Assembly: GCA_003246505.1 (NCBI GenBank)
Contig: QKAI01000434.1
Coordinates: 1 to 7,131, forward strand
DNA from: Spirochaetaceae bacterium
Lineage (GTDB): Bacteria > Spirochaetota > Spirochaetia > DSM-2461
Reading direction: 5' to 3'
Length of the DNA: 7,131 nt
Positions 5,481 to 7,131 of this stretch are shown here, piece by piece (positions within the stretch are counted from its first letter, which is position 1; every line of letters starts with the position of its first letter). Position numbers and translations under genes: made by a program. Below the pieces are notes generated by a model. It made no database searches. It was not told the origin of the DNA and saw only the letters and a program-made list of their open reading frames with translations.

Positions 5481-6480
5481 CGAATGGATTAAGACCAATA
5501 CCTACCACCGCTCCGACTTCGAAGATCTCCAGACCCTGGTCAATGAGAAGGAGAAGCGGGGGCTCACCATCTCCCTCTGCATTCCCACCCTCAACGAGGC
5601 GAAGACCATCGGCAAGGAGGTGGTCATTTTCAAATCGGAGCTGATGAACCGCTTCCCCCTGCTCGACGAATTCGCGGTCATCGATTCCGGGTCCGAGGAC
5701 AACACCCTGGAAATCGCCTCCTCCTTCGGGGCGGATACCTATCTGGCCTCGGAGATCCTTCCCAATCTGGATGAGAAGCGGGGCAAGGGGGAGAACCTCT
5801 GGAAGGCCATCTATCAGCTCAAGGGCGATATCATCGTTTACATCGATGCGGATATCAAAAACATCCATCCCCGCTTTGTCTACGGACTCATAGGCCCCCT
5901 CATCTACCGGGATGAGGTCAAGTACGTCAAAGCCTTCTACGACCGGCCCCTGGCCTTCTCCGAGGGGGTGCGCCCCTCCGGCGGGGGCAGGGTCACGGAG
6001 ATTCTGACCCGTCCCCTCTTCAGCCTCTTTTTCCCCGAACTGGCCGCCATCATCCAGCCCCTCTCCGGGGAGTATGCGGTCCGCCGGGAGGTTCTGGAGA
6101 GGATCTCCTTCCCCATCGGATACGGGGTGGAAACCAGCCATCTCCTGGATGTTTACCACGAACTGGGCATGTCCGCCTTCGCCCAGACCGATCTGGACCA
6201 GCGGGTACACAGGAACCAGGAGACCCGGTCCCTGGGAAAGATGTCCTTCGGCATACTGCAGACCTTCCTGAACCGTATGAAGACCTACGGCCTGATGAAT
6301 GATATGCCCGATATCAACACGGTCCTTCACCAGTTCCAGGTGAGGGAGAATCAGTTCGAAATGGTGGACCAGAACATCATCGAGTACGAACGCCCCCCCA
6401 TGATCACCATTCCGGAATACCGGGAGAAATTCTCCCGGGACGAAAAATCACAGAATACAGGAAAAAATAAAGAGAAATGA
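5470..6480 (+). CDS. gpgS: Glucosyl-3-phosphoglycerate synthase (GT81 family)
   Basis: This 336-residue GT-A glycosyltransferase closely follows GpgS, which transfers glucose from NDP-glucose to 3-phosphoglycerate in the cytoplasm. The product is the precursor of glucosylglycerate compatible solutes and, in mycobacteria, of methylglucose lipopolysaccharide. Motifs in order are SLCIPTLNE (35-43), IDSGSEDNT (71-79), RGKGENLW (104-111), the metal-binding DAD (126-128), PSGGGRVTE (169-177), QPLSGEYA (196-203), GYGVE (217-221) and VHRN with H247. These match the nucleotide-sugar, metal and acceptor sites of characterised GpgS. The last ~85 residues form a charged tail that ends in lysines and asparagines. 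Translation starts at TTG with a strong GGAGGG, inside the M20-like gene, and the stop overlaps the ABC ATPase start (ATGA). No GpgP phosphatase gene is seen here. The alternative, a mannosyl-3-phosphoglycerate synthase-like enzyme of the same fold, is less likely given the GGGRVTE and QPLSGEYA motifs. Confidence 0.88.
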   Translation: MTTNEWIKTNTYHRSDFEDLQTLVNEKEKRGLTISLCIPTLNEAKTIGKEVVIFKSELMNRFPLLDEFAVIDSGSEDNTLEIASSFGADTYLASEILPNLDEKRGKGENLWKAIYQLKGDIIVYIDADIKNIHPRFVYGLIGPLIYRDEVKYVKAFYDRPLAFSEGVRPSGGGRVTEILTRPLFSLFFPELAAIIQPLSGEYAVRREVLERISFPIGYGVETSHLLDVYHELGMSAFAQTDLDQRVHRNQETRSLGKMSFGILQTFLNRMKTYGLMNDMPDINTVLHQFQVRENQFEMVDQNIIEYERPPMITIPEYREKFSRDEKSQNTGKNKEK

Positions 6481-7131
6481 TTTCACCGGTAACTTTCAAC
6501 GATGTCACATTCAGCTGGGCCGAAGGGGAGCGGCTATTCACCTCCCTCACCCTGGAACTCCCCCGTGGTATCACCGCCCTCACCGGCCAGAACGGCACGG
6601 GAAAATCCACCCTCATGCTTCTGGGCGGGGGGCGGATCCTTCCCCAGGAGGGAACGGTGGTTCTGAACGGTAGGGCGACGGATGAGTATTTCGACGAGGG
6701 GGAACGGAATCTGACCGCCTCCTTCGTCTATCAGAATATGGAGTTCGAGACCGAGGAGAACGCAGGCGCCCTTCTGGAACAGATCGGCAGGGGGGGCAGC
6801 CTGGGAACGGATGCCCCCTCGGTTCTGGCCGAGCTGACCGAAGCCCTGGAGCTGGAGGGGCTCCTGAACCGTCCCCTTCAGAGGAACAGCAAGGGGGAGA
6901 TACAGCGGCTCATCTGCGCCTTCGCCCTTCTCTACGGATCCCCCATTCTTTTCATGGACGAGCCCTTCTTCGCCATGGAGGGCCGGCAGCGGGAGAAGGC
7001 CCTGGAGTATATCTCCCATTACATCCACCGGAGGGAAGCCTCCCTCTTCATCTCACTCCATGAGCTGGAACTGTCCGCGAAATACAGCGACAATACGCTC
7101 CTTTTTTTCAAGGATGAGAGGATGATGCTCG
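6477..7131 (+). CDS. ABC transporter ATP-binding protein (3' end outside window)
   Basis: From the ATG at 6477, 218 codons stay open to the window edge and give an ATP-binding cassette. Walker A is GQNGTGKST (37-45), the Q-loop glutamine is Q86 in VYQN, Walker B is ILFMDEP (157-163) and the H-loop histidine is H195 in SLHE. The signature is NSKGEIQR (137-144) rather than LSGGQ. The D-loop position reads FFAMEG instead of the common SALD, and the helical region (about 92-135) is short and acidic. The chain is nearly complete for a ~220-240 residue single cassette. The substrate cannot be told; the membrane partner is not in the window. The start overlaps the gpgS stop by 4 nt (ATGA), so it is co-translated with gpgS. 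That suggests a role in export or import linked to the glucosylglycerate pathway, but this is inference from position only. Confidence 0.88.
   Translation, partial: MISPVTFNDVTFSWAEGERLFTSLTLELPRGITALTGQNGTGKSTLMLLGGGRILPQEGTVVLNGRATDEYFDEGERNLTASFVYQNMEFETEENAGALLEQIGRGGSLGTDAPSVLAELTEALELEGLLNRPLQRNSKGEIQRLICAFALLYGSPILFMDEPFFAMEGRQREKALEYISHYIHRREASLFISLHELELSAKYSDNTLLFFKDERMML

Noticed and set aside
4311..6330. Long minus-strand open frames (294 and 306 codons) opposite the M20-like and gpgS genes
   Set aside because: They are shadows of well-supported genes, with no motif or promoter and with low-complexity Gly/Leu/Val composition.

Overview
The window is GC-rich, densely coding DNA with seven protein genes and no RNA genes, insertion sequences, CRISPR arrays or long repeats that I can see. 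The genes are typical bacterial chromosomal types. A free-living spirochaete (Spirochaetaceae-like) would fit the codon style and gene set, but nothing here is diagnostic, so that assignment is a tentative inference.

Layout. (1) The left edge holds the 5' end of a metallo-beta-lactamase-fold hydrolase of the PhnP type on the minus strand (1-171). (2) Divergent from it is a plus-strand pair: a long U32 'peptidase' family protein (227-2443) and an EamA/DMT permease (2443-3309), joined by a TGATG stop-start overlap. (3) A 115-residue one-TM protein of unknown function lies on the minus strand (3296-3643), and its 3' end overlaps the permease gene. (4) A CYTH/triphosphate tunnel metalloenzyme gene (3756-4241) diverges from it. 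(5) A tightly packed plus-strand operon follows: an M20-like metallopeptidase homologue (4314-5480), a glucosyl-3-phosphoglycerate synthase (gpgS, 5470-6480) and an ABC ATPase that runs off the right edge (6477 onward). The genes in this operon overlap by 11 and 4 nt, and a good sigma70-type promoter and Shine-Dalgarno sequence stand in front of the first one.

How the genes work together. GpgS makes glucosyl-3-phosphoglycerate from NDP-glucose and 3-phosphoglycerate. This is the first step toward glucosylglycerate-type compatible solutes or glucosylglycerate-capped polysaccharides. No GpgP phosphatase is visible. The M20-like protein coupled to it keeps part of the metal site but appears to lack the catalytic glutamate pair and the last metal-binding histidine, so it may not be a normal peptidase. 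The ABC ATPase could power transport in the same pathway, but its partner genes are outside the window.

The most striking signal is in the promoters. All four genes that start at a divergent intergenic region (MBL, U32, one-TM protein, CYTH) have a TANNAT hexamer exactly 6 nt before the ATG, with a -35-like hexamer 17-18 nt further upstream. None has a normally spaced Shine-Dalgarno sequence for that ATG. This predicts transcription starting on the A of the ATG, that is, leaderless mRNAs. The M20-gpgS-ABC operon instead has a conventional leader and Shine-Dalgarno sequence.
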